From NCBI RefSeq assembly GCF_052324685.1, contig NC_135228.1:10690886-10754885 (forward strand): DNA of 64,000 nucleotides. The letters are read 5' to 3'. Both the position numbers and the translations under genes were made by a program. Source of the stretch: Brachyhypopomus gauderio (Eukaryota; Chordata; Actinopteri; Gymnotiformes; Hypopomidae). Shown here piece after piece: positions 18,954-29,527 of the stretch (the stretch's first letter is position 1; every line of letters starts with the position of its first letter). The notes beneath the pieces were generated by a model that saw only the letters and a program-made list of their open reading frames with translations, searched no databases and was not told where the DNA came from.

Positions 18954-21900
18954 ACGAGGCTGAAGTTGGTTACTTATTCGCAGTTTGAGATTCGTTTGGT
19001 TACTTATTCGCAGCTCCGTATTCGGCGGCTGAAGTTGGTTACTTATTCAAAAAGGTTATGTTCACGATGCGTGTTTGCTGCGCACTTTGTTTAAAAGCGA
19101 TAGATTAAACGTTACATTAAACGAGCGTAGGATCAGACATTTAAGAGGTTATTGTTTCCCATATTGATTTTGTGAATGTAAAAAATAAAAATATAATGAA
19201 AGCATTTCATTTGTAAAATGGTTTCTATTTCAAGTCGTTTTAATTGTATGCAGTTTGTATATGATGATTGAATTCGTCAACATTTCTAACGTAAGGAAAC
19301 ATATTCTTAGATTTGAAAACTAAAAACACAGAAATGCTGTTCTAGAACACAAATAATCGGAAGAAGAAATACCAGCACACAACATGGCATATTGAGCAGT
19401 GGGCAGATGAACGCATTTTAAAGGGGCAGTTTCAGAGGATTATTGAAAGCCTTATTGATGGTGGGCCAGAGAAATAACAAATGCATAATGAAGAACAGGT
19501 CACTCCCTAAGAGAGGAACCTGATTTTAGCCTGATCCAACAACATCATTTTATACCTTAAATCTAACTGGAAACACGGCATATTGAGTAGTTAAGTGCAC
19601 AGAGAGCGCACTGAAATGGTTCAGAGGGGCAATTTCAGAGGTGTGCTGTATGCCTATAAGGCGTCGGGCCAGACAAATAACACATGCATCATACATAACT
19701 AGTTCCTATATGTAAGAGAAACCTGTTTTTGGCCTGGCGCAGAATCATTTTATGCCTCAAATCTAACTGGAAACATGGCATATTGAGTAGTTAAGTGCAC
19801 AGGTGAAATGGATTAGAGGGGCAAGTTCAGAGGCCTGCTGTATGCCTGTAATGTCTTGGGCCAGGCAAAACTCAATTGTATCAGTAGTTCCTATATGTAT
19901 GAGGAACCTGTTTTTGGCCTGGCCCAGAATCATTTTATGCCTTAAATCTAACTGGAAACATGACATATTGAGTAGTTATGTGCACAGGTGAAATGGATCA
20001 GAGGGGCAAGTTCAGAGGCCTGCTGTATGCCTGTAATGTCTTGGGCCAGGCAAAACTCAATTGTATCATACATAACTAGTGCCTATATGTATGAGGAACA
20101 TGGTTCTGGCTTGGCTCAGAATCATTTTATGTGTCAAATCTAACTGCAAACATGGCATATTGGGTAGTTAAGCACACAGGTGAAATGGTTCACAGGGCCA
20201 AGTTCAGAGGCCTGCTGTATGCCTGTAATGTCTTGGGCCAGGCAAAACCCAATTGTATCATACATAACTAGTTCCTATATGTATGAGGAACCTGGTTTTG
20301 GCCTGGCCCAGAATCATTTTATGTGTCAAATCTAACTGCAAACATGGCATATTGAGTAGTTAAGCGCACAGGTGAAATGGTTCAGAGGGGCAAGTTCAGA
20401 GGCCTGCTGTATGCCTGTAAGGTCTTGGGCCAGGCAAAACTCAATTGAATCATACACAACTAGTTCCTTTATGTATGATGAACCTGATTTTGGCCTGGCC
20501 CAGAATCATTTTAGCCCTCAAATCTAAATGGCAAAATGGCTTATTGACTAAGCGCACAGGTGAAATGGTTCATGAGGTGGATTTCAGAGGCCTGCTGTAT
20601 ACATGTAAGGCATTGGGCCAGGCAAATAACATATGCATCATACATAACGCTTTACTATATGTAAGAGAAACCTGATTTTGGCCTGGCCCAGCATAATTTT
20701 ATGCTTCAAATCCAACTGGAAACATGACACATGGAGTGGTGCGCACAGGTCAAATGATGCAGAGCAGCAATTTAAGAAGCCTGCTGTATGCCTGTAAGGT
20801 CTTAGGTCAGGCAAAACTCAAATGCTTCATAAATAACACGTTACTCTATGTACGAGAAACCTGATTTTGGCCTGGCCCAGTAACATTTTAACTCTCAAAT
20901 CTAACTGAAAACGTGACACATGCAGTGGTGCGCACATGAAATTGTTCAGGTTGATTTCAGAGGCTTCCTGTATACCTTTAAGGTGCTGGGCCAGGCAAAT
21001 AACATATGCATCATACATAACAGGTATGTATGATACAATTGAGTTTTGCCTGGCCCAAGACATTACAGGCATACAGCAGGCCTCTGAACTTGCCCCTCTG
21101 ATCCATTTCACCTGTGCACTTAACTACTCAATATGCCATTTTTTCAGTTAGATTTGAGGCATAAAATGATTCTGGGCCAGGCCAAAAACAGGTTGCTCAT
21201 ACATATAGGAACTAGTTATGTATGATGCATGTGTTATTTGTCTGGCCCGACGCCTTGTAGGCATACAGCACACCTCTGAAATTGCCCCTCTGAACCATTT
21301 CAGTGCGCTCTCTGTGCACTTAACTACTCAATATGCCGTGTTTCCAGTTAGATTTAAGGTATAAAATGATGTTGGATCAGGCTAAAATCAGGTTCCTCTC
21401 TTAGGGAGTGACCTGTTCTTCATTATGCATTTGTTATTTCTCTGGCCCACCATCAATAAGGCTTTCAATAATACTCTGAAACTGCCCCTTTAAAATGCGT
21501 TCATCTGCCCACTGCTCAATATGCCATGTTGTGTGCTGGTATTTCTTCTTCCGATTATTTGTGTTCTAGAACAGCATTTCTGTGTTTTTAGTTTTCAAAT
21601 CTAAGAATATGTTTCCTTACGTTAGAAATGTTGACGAATTCAATCATCATGTACAAACTGCATACAATTGAAACGACTTGAAATAGAAACCATTTTACAA
21701 ATGAAATGCTTTCATTATATTTTTATTTTTTACATTCACAAAATCAGTATGGGAAACAATAACCTCTTAAATGTCTGATCCTACGCTTGTTTAATGTAAC
21801 GTTTAATCTATCGCTTTTAAACAAAGTGCGCAGCAAACACGCATCGTGAACATAACCTTTTTGAATAAGTAACCAACTTCAGCCGCCGAATACGGAGCTG

Positions 21901-21957
21901 CGAATAAGTAACCAAACGAATCTCAAACTGCGAATAAGTAACCAACTTCAGCCTCGT
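18954..21957. mobile_element. Foldback-type DNA transposon with about 0.93-kb inverted arms
   Basis: The left arm (18954 to about 19880) and right arm (about 21027 to 21957) are near-identical reverse complements. Both outer ends read ACGAGGCTGAAGTTGGTTAC. The element is flanked on both sides by GGTTTGTAT (18945-18953 and 21958-21966), a 9-bp duplication, or 10 bp if the adjacent T is counted. Each arm has three subterminal copies of GGTTACTTATTC, two of them followed by GCAG, which look like transposase-binding sites. The loop is a tandem array of a roughly 190-bp unit that also enters both arms. No open frame exceeds about 95 codons and none resembles a transposase, so the element is non-autonomous. 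Long inverted repeats with a 9-10 bp duplication would fit a Mutator-like origin, but that is inference. Confidence 0.85.
19559..21020 (+). repeat. Tandem array of a 185-200 bp unit inside the foldback element
   Basis: The marker AAATCTAACTG or a close variant recurs at 19559, 19759, 19944, 20136, 20328, 20520, 20708 and 20897, giving spacings of 200, 185, 192, 192, 192, 188 and 189. Each unit also carries CTGCTGTATGCCTGTAA and a TGGCCTGGCCCAGAATCATT-like stretch. Inverted copies occur in the right arm (about 21030-21400). The regular 192-bp spacing of the middle copies suggests recent amplification by unequal exchange. Confidence 0.9.
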
Positions 21958-21966
21958 GGTTTGTAT
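21958..21966 (+). repeat. Target-site duplication, right copy
   Basis: GGTTTGTAT immediately outside the right end of the foldback element; identical to 18945-18953. Confidence 0.8.
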
Positions 21967-22760
21967 TTGGTTAAATTGAACTGTAGACTTGAGTGTTGAT
22001 AGTTGTAACTCTGCTAATACGCCACTAGATGTCACTAAACATTTGATCTGTTATTTAACAGGTCTAATGAAAGTTGGATACTATAATAAAACCATTAAAA
22101 TTAATTAAAAAGTCATTCCGTTCGCAGGGAGGTGTTTTGTAGTTGACAGGTCCATAAATAAAGAGATAAAATTCTTCAGGACATACCCCATAATTGCAAA
22201 TGAACAAAAAGAGAAAAACGATCAATGGTTAATTTAAATTGTAGACATCTACAGACATTTTAATAGCCTAATTGCAGTCACACCCATAACTTATAATAAC
22301 ACTTTTATTTAATAGTGTAAGGTTGTGTAAGCCCAGTGGATAATGGCTCTATTAATTTAATTCTGAAATAATGCATTTGAGTTACCCTTGACAATTCGAC
22401 CATGGTTGTGGAAATAATAAAACCCTTACTCCAACCATTTTGTCTCAAAGTGCCCGTATGTTCGACCCACTAACACATTTCTTTAAGACCGCTTTATGGC
22501 CGAGTGACGAGACATTGGGCGGAGTCCCTCCATCGTTCAAAACCGAAAACAGCGTCGTTGGATAGCGTTTCCTTCCCTGCAAACTTTTGTCTGTCACTTT
22601 TTAAAGTCAAGCTTTACATTGAACTCATCTTGTGTTCTCGGTACGGGGTATTTATGTTGGTAAATGTGTGGCGGCATTTCAGTAATTGCCACAGAAACAA
22701 CGAGTCTTATTTGTTGCCCTAAACACCAAATTGTTCCTGGTCGCCAGAAAGACAACTGAA
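21967..22760. other. Intergenic upstream of ccni2
   Basis: No coding exon was seen. Distal regulatory sequence for the cyclin gene may lie here, but nothing specific can be named. Confidence 0.4.
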
Positions 22761-22765
22761 CTTAG

Positions 22766-22773
22766 TATATAAA
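22766..22773 (+). promoter_or_regulatory. ccni2: TATA box of the cyclin I-like gene
   Basis: TATATAAA lies about 500 bases upstream of the coding start. It is followed at 22811/22812 by a good splice donor (CGAAAG|GTAAGA) and by an acceptor at 23231-23232 (CTACCAG). A non-coding first exon of roughly 22795-22811 would therefore join the coding exon that starts at 23233. Confidence 0.5.
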
Positions 22774-23272
22774 TGCAGCGGCTTCTTGTGAGAATAACTC
22801 CGTCTCGAAAGGTAAGATTTGTGAGCTTTTGAGTTTCTATTTCATGGGAGTTGGTACAAAAATCGACCCACCCGTAGGCTACTGCACTATCTGCAGTAGC
22901 AGTGAAATGTAGTTTGTAAATATATTACAGCACAGAAAACGGTGTTGCTTGTTTTTTGCACTTGTTATTGCTAACATGAATCAACCAGTCTGCTTTGCAA
23001 ATGTGCGAGACCGTGTTTGCACGAACTCGTTGCCATCTAGAAACACAGTTCGGCGAAATAATCGTTTAAAAACGACAACCAATTTGTCATATAACTTTTT
23101 TTTTAATCACCAATAATCTCTATATAGTCTCCTTCCCTTTAGTCAAACATGATGTGTCCAACTGCGTCGTAGCGGAAGCTTCCTGCGCGTAAAAACATAT
23201 TCAGAGTGCTTTAAACGGTTTTAATCTACCAGGTGTTCCTGGCGACGGAAAAGTCTGGCCGCCAAAACGGTG

Positions 23273-26200
23273 ATGAAATATCATGGTTCAGAAGAGAACC
23301 GGCGGCTGGAGAGGTTGTTGCAGGACAACCTTGCGAGAGAAACGCGTCTCTGGAGAGCGCCTGTTCTGCAGGACGGCTGCGTTCAGGTAACTCGAATCCC
23401 GCCTCTTCGAATCGTATTCGCTTCTTAAACGACTATTTACTTATTTCTTTATTTTCAGGGGTCCGACATCACCCCATCCCTTTACCAGGAGATTATCAGA
23501 TGGTTGCGTGAAATGAGTCGAATATTCGAGTTTTGTGCAGAAACTTTTGCGTTGGGAGTGTGCGTCCTTAATCGAATATTGGCGACGGTGAAGGTGAGTG
23601 GCGCCCCCGAATAGTCACTGGCTGTGTTCTAGCTCGTCGAAAGATTTAAATGAATTTTATTTGTAGGCCCAGTCAAAATACCTCAAGTGTATGGCCATCA
23701 CTTCACTGATACTTGCTGCAAAAATCAATGAAGAAGATGAGGTAATTAGTTTTTAATTGCTGCAGCGCCAGAACGGAGTTCTGGGTCGTAACACACGGAA
23801 ACATGTTGAGCAGTGGAGCAGTTTTATTGTTCATATTTGTTGTCACAGGTGATTGCGCCAGTTAAGGACCTGTTAGCGCAGAGCGGATGCAGCTTTTCCA
23901 CAGCAGAGATTCTTCGCATGGAGAGGATTATCCTCGACAAGCTGCACTGGGACCTTTATACAGCAACACCAATCGACTTCATTCACATCGTAAGTGGTTG
24001 TCAACCCCGTCCCACAACCTAATTTTCCTCAGACTAAACACGACGGTAAGAAAAAGCACAAACAAAAAAAACACCTAACCCCTCCTGATGAACAATACCA
24101 AAATGGAGTCTTGGTCCCCCTCAGTTGTGCACTGCTAGGACATGGTTAGGCGTGAGCCAGAAAGGATTGACTGCGGCAGGTGCTTTTGCGTCTGGTCCAA
24201 CATTTGGCGCAAAGCTGGTCCTGAGCCAGTCTGAGTCAAGGGCGGTGTCTGTGGCCAAGGCACTGACGATCTGGCGTGTACCAAGATAATAAAGCAGACA
24301 GCTGAACCTGCTTCAGAGGAGTGATACACCACTTCAGAAAACACTTGTTTTTACGCTTTCGTATAAATATACGAAAAGCTGGAATGAATGCCCAGGGAAA
24401 GATGAATGCCACTTTGATGTAGCTACCATTTAATTTAAAACGTCATGCAGTAGGAATTCAGACCCTCATGTTGATTGTTTTAGCATAGATTTGACCGAGG
24501 ACTTTACATTTGTACTTATTTGTCATGTGTACGAATTTTGTCATGGATAAACAAAATTCGCTGTGGAGCCGTTTTGCGATTAATCTTTGTGTTGCAGAAG
24601 ATAACGTAATACGCATCAGGTTCCTGCTTTGGCACACTTTAGAAAGCCCAGTCACTTTCTAGAAATTTGCTTGAAGACATACAAAGATCTTGACAAAATC
24701 TGTTAAACTTGCATCCTGACTTTAAAAAAAAAAAAAGCAAGATATTTGAAGGAAACAAAGGAAAGTACTAATGTTCATATGTATGTGATAACTGAAAAAA
24801 AATTATAGTTCACGGAATTAAAAAATATGTACTAGCATAGAAAAATAAACTTCCTTAAGTCTTTTCAAATAAATATTGGACATCTGATATCTTGTGAATA
24901 AATTACAGTATAAACCTAACATGGGGGGGGGAAGTCTATGTGAAATCTTTAGATTATCTTTAGATATATTCATTGATTACTCGGTCATTCCATTTGGAAA
25001 TATGGTCAATTGAAAATACCGCAGTAGTATCCCACAATCCTCATCTCTTCCTCTGTAAACACATCACGTATCCCTTCAGTTCAACATGGCTTTTTCTCTC
25101 AGGTAGTTTAACATACAAAATGTGCGTGCTAACAAAATATCCTGTGTACGAGAGAAGGACAAATGTTTCACAGATCTACATAACAGGACTGTAAACACAA
25201 ACCATCGATCATGTCTTCTCACAGGCTACCAGAGCCAAAAGGGGTTTTGTTTTGTTTGTTAGTTTGTTTTTCTCTTTCTTGACGGGGAGTGTAAAGGACA
25301 CAACATTTTTAAAAACAGTATTTCACATCCCAGTCACCTTCGTCCTCCGTATCGAGTCACCGAGTCGCAGGAGCCGAAACGGTCTCCATCCAATCTGGCT
25401 TTCCCGTGTCCTTAATTTTCTTGTCTGCTTTGTGCAGTTTCGTGCCCTGTTGGTGTCTGCGCATCCCCACCTGGCGTTGGCCGCGGCTCAGAAGAAGCCC
25501 TGTCTCCAGGTGGCACTGTGGACCAGGCAGGTGCAGCACTGCATGGCCTGCCACCAGCTCTGGCAGTTCAGGGGCTCCACGCTGGCCTTGGCCATCATCA
25601 CCTTGGAGCTGGAGAGGCTCACGCCGGACTGGTTCTCCTTCTTCTCTGACCTGTTGAAGAAAGCACAGGTAGGCGAGGGCTATGAATATGACCAAGGATG
25701 AGGTTAAATATCACTTATTTCCCCCTCACCCCATTTGATTAAAAGGTTAGCATTTTGTTTTTTTTTAGTTATATATTTCCTTAAGAATATCCAGATGGTT
25801 TATGCAGGGTTTCCATAGTGAACTTCAGGCTTTTTTGTCCATGTTGAAAACCCATAGCATCCAGAGATTGTGACTTGACCATACGAAACTTCTCCTCAAA
25901 TGCTTCAACCAGGATTCGAAAAACCAACTCCACATACTTACCCACTCTTTAGTCTACTGGCCTAACGAAACCACGTTCGCCGACATTTCAAACCGGACTA
26001 CCGTCCTCCGCTTATGGCTTCGCCTTTCTCCGCCCCCTTCAGGTCGAGAGCGCGGAGTTTATCTGCTGCCGGGAGACGGCGGACGAATACTTGGCCGACC
26101 TCGAGCCCTCCTCGCCGCCCAACGCCTTGTATGTCCTGGACGCCACCAGCCTGCAGCTCAGAGCTTGCGGGGAGGCCGGAGGAGAGGCGGGTGCCAGGAG

Positions 26201-26384
26201 GGGAGGCCGGCCCAGCAGGGGCAGAGGGGCCGGCCTTAGCTTGGAGGTGGATGATTTCTGCGATGGCTTTAGGCACCTGTACAATGAAGTCCCGCCCTTG
26301 GAGGTGGGACTACAGGACGTGGGAGGACTAATTAAAAATAAGGTCATCCTTTGCCCACCTCTCCAGCCCCCCTTAAATGAATAA
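23273..26384 (+). CDS. ccni2: Cyclin I family protein (ccni2-like)
   Basis: Coding exons are 23273-23386, 23459-23593, 23667-23741, 23849-23989, 25438-25668 and 26043-26384, all phase 0, giving 345 aa. The start [16 protein letters not shown] aligns with the cyclin I start. The cyclin box spans about residues 40-150, with the strongly conserved [16 protein letters not shown] (exon 4) and LHCMAC-like [15 protein letters not shown] (exon 5). The C-terminus keeps [15 protein letters not shown] (300-314) and CPPLQPP, both family hallmarks. Cyclin I proteins are atypical cyclins that bind CDK5 and favour survival of post-mitotic cells. Protein sequence alone does not cleanly separate ccni from ccni2; the position beside septin8, sowaha and shroom1 points to ccni2. 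Intron 4 (23990-25437) has no other gene. Confidence 0.87.
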
Positions 26385-26905
26385 GCTTTGTTCCTCGTGA
26401 GACACTTTGCTTTTACTGATATACAGTCATCACCTTAATCAGCACTTTGAAAGGTATTAGAGCCTTTTTTTTATGTACTGTATTTTTAATTGTTTGTCAT
26501 TTATTGCTAAGTTTTATTTTTATACAAATTATTTACAACAGTAATGGTACTGAATGACGTGAGAACGTGAGGAGCCATTTGTCCTTTTTCATTTCCTGAC
26601 CAGTCGACACCTTATGCGGTTCTCTGACGTCTGGAGTTTGTGTGAAGTGTTTTTATATGATGTACAGTCGGTGCTGAATTTATGTTCATTTCTGCTTTGG
26701 TGTAGTTTTTGTGCTTTCTGTTTGGTTCAGTAGCAGTAACTTGAAGACGATACCAGACAGTGAAGCAAGTCTGCTTAGTTTTGTCACTATTTTCGTGATT
26801 GTTAATGGTTTGGGACCAAATCTCATTCTTTCCAAACATTAAGACAGCTGGACATTTTAAACGGTTGTACTGCTCAATAAAGCTGAAGACGCTTTTGCTT
26901 CATAT
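26385..26905 (+). other. ccni2: 3' UTR of the cyclin I-like gene
   Basis: Non-coding AT-rich sequence after the TAA stop, ending near an AATAAA at 26876-26881. Confidence 0.6.
26876..26881 (+). promoter_or_regulatory. ccni2: Polyadenylation signal AATAAA, ccni2-like
   Basis: Canonical hexamer about 490 bases after the stop codon, the first strong one downstream. Confidence 0.6.
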
Positions 26906-28680
26906 TCGGTTTCCTTTTGCTAAGCAGCCAATGGGGAACCAGCAGCCAAGGCTGGTCTATTTTTGTTTGTTCTTAAACCAGCGGTGAAGAAGAGACGAGG
27001 GCCAGTGCAAAGTCTGCCCTGACTGGACAAGAACAGCCACTGCTTTGCTGTGTGTTCTGTTTGAGTCAAGCTCAGTGTGGTAGTAATGGGAGAGTCAGTG
27101 ATGCTGTTATCAGCATAACGGGGATGCTCTCTTGTGCATAAAAGGGACTGGAGTTTTGTGTTGTTTTCATGCCCATAAATTGTCATCCAGGAACGAAGTA
27201 GCATGCACGCTTCAGTAGCGGTAATTTTAATACCAGACCAGGAAGCCAGTCCGTTATTTTACAGAGCACTCATGTCACTACATTCATAGTTATAAGTTTT
27301 GTACCAAATGGCCATCGTTTCCAAACACTGATGCTACACATTTAATGATCTGTTCCACTGATAACCAAAGCTAAGAATCTTGAGTGACAAATGACTGACA
27401 GGTGACTGGCAGAAATCACTTTTGATAATTTATGCTGTTTGGGGTTTGTATTAAAGTCTTTTTACCAGGTGCTCCTTATACCATCTCAGTTATTGGAATA
27501 TTAACATGCTCACCTACTGTTTGCACACACGTTTTTACTGCAGCTAGTGCCAACAGAGGAAACATTGTGGTTACACTTTTACGTAGGAAGCCAGGCTTGG
27601 CTGAAAATACACAGGCCTCTCCAAACTGAAAAACGAACTTCTCCCTGTGTGACGGATTTTTTTTAGGCAGCTGCAGGTTTGAGCAAGCGTAGGTCTTGAG
27701 TTGAACTCCAGCTTTGAACTTGGAGGAAAAGTACCTCCCGCTGTAAGATGACTTACGTTTAACTGAAAATTGTGGCTTCCACATACTTGTTGGCTCAGAT
27801 GCACTGAGGTTGTTCAAGGTTGTTGTTTTTTTGTTTTTTTTTTAAACCAGAAAATGGAAGACTGGTCTATATCTGCTTCTCTGAAACACACAGACTTCAC
27901 ATCTGATCGCTTCCACTGTAAATGCAGAGAGGCTAAGACACAGATCCTTTTAGTGACAAGATCACATTCTTTGTCTTGCTAAATATCTGTATACCTTTGA
28001 CAAGCAGCTACTGGGGCAATAAAATATCAAGAAGGGCACGTTTGCATGAAACCCTCTTTTGTTTGTGAGAAGAGGGCGGTACCCGTGCCTGGATTGGATG
28101 ACACCCAGGCACTGAGCAGCTCCGCTCCGAGTTTCCATGGTCGTGTTCAGTCTAGTTATAATGGGACAGTCACCATGCTAATATCATCCTAACATAACGG
28201 TTGAAGCAGTAGTATGTCCTCCACCCTGCTGTATACAAGCGGAGGTGATTTTTTTTTTTTAATGGCCATATATCATTATCTGAATTAAGTCACATAAAGC
28301 TCATGTATCAGCACATTAAGATTGGGCTCCTTGATAGAACTCAGTTTTATAAATACTTTTAAAAGGCACTTTGTTGTTCCAGAATTTTACACCAATCATT
28401 AGACCCAAGTGTCAATCGATATCTTTGGTGAGTAAATTTGTTCATTCGGAGGTGTGCGTCTATTCAAAATATGTCCAAACGTCCTCAGCAATAGACGTGT
28501 GGAAGTACAAAGACTATAAGAGAAAACATGTCTCTGTTCCTCTACAGTACAGGAGTTACAGTGCCTAAGGTTGACGCTGAATACATAAATACTACACCAT
28601 AAACACTAAAGAGGCCCAGGTGTAATACTTACTCAGTAAAATGTGAAGTAAATCCCATCCAGTCTAGGTGTAAAGGGGAA
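26906..28680. other. Intergenic between convergent ccni2 and septin8
   Basis: No supported gene. Open frames here are short and unrelated to known proteins. Either neighbouring 3' UTR may extend into this stretch through alternative polyadenylation sites. Confidence 0.5.
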
Positions 28681-28689
28681 TGTTTCAGG

Positions 28690-29527
28690 TTTCAGTTTAT
28701 TTTCAGTATTGTGGAATACAATGACAGGTCTTTACTTACGATGTCAGCTCTCGTTTGGAAAGGCGCCAGACGACGCATTATTCCCCCGTAACTGAAAACG
28801 TGCCCCTCATTCTCCTCTATATCTTTACCATTTATGGTGACTGACAACAATACATTAAGCACCATACATTTTAACACCACAAACAGTACATATGTAGGAG
28901 TCATTAGTAAAAAATAAAATAGCAAAAAAATACAGGCTTTGGGTTATTATAAAAACAGCATGCCCCAAAAATATATATATAACACAGAGATTTAAGACTC
29001 GTTTATTTCAAATGTACCCATGTAGGTTTATATTTGCAAAACAGTATACACAGGTATGCCCTGCTCATTATTGCTATGCTGAAGAGTTTGGCTCAGATCT
29101 TTAAATACTACTGTACACTAATGGCAAACGTAAGGGCCGTCTAGTTTACTTGGTCTGACGATGCTCGTTAACCATAAAAACAGTTTAACATAATGGAACC
29201 AAAATATCAAATGTCCATGAGTTTATGCTGCAAAGAGGTTCCAAATGTGATAATGGAGGGGGGGAAAAGGGTATTTAAAAAACGTCCAACAGAAGGTGAT
29301 AACCCGAATAATCCTAGCGTGGAGAATGGCAACACAATTGGGTAGTCAGTCCTGACAGTGGGGCTCTGTGGCTGAGGGGCCCCACTGTGCCTTTGGTCCA
29401 TTTGTACAAAAATAAAGTCAGTGAGGGATTGACAGAAAACACAAACAAAAACAGACAAACAAGCGCTGGCGTCGCCATGACGATGGAAGACATGTCCGCA
29501 GTCGGCCTGGGATGTCGGGCCCATAAA
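28690..29527 (-). other. septin8: Probable 3' UTR of septin8
   Basis: Continuous, AT-rich, non-coding sequence following the stop codon at 29528-29530 on the minus strand. It begins in the last exon, whose acceptor is CTCCTTTCAG. Confidence 0.5.
28696..28701 (-). promoter_or_regulatory. septin8: Candidate polyadenylation signal, septin8
   Basis: AATAAA on the minus strand about 830 bases past the septin8 stop. Another minus-strand AATAAA lies near 29003, so the UTR end is not certain. Confidence 0.4.

Noticed and set aside
19559..21020. Open frames of 62-94 codons repeated along the 190-bp array, considered as a repeat protein family
   Set aside because: They occur on both strands, break between units and track the tandem DNA repeat, so they are not supported as genes.
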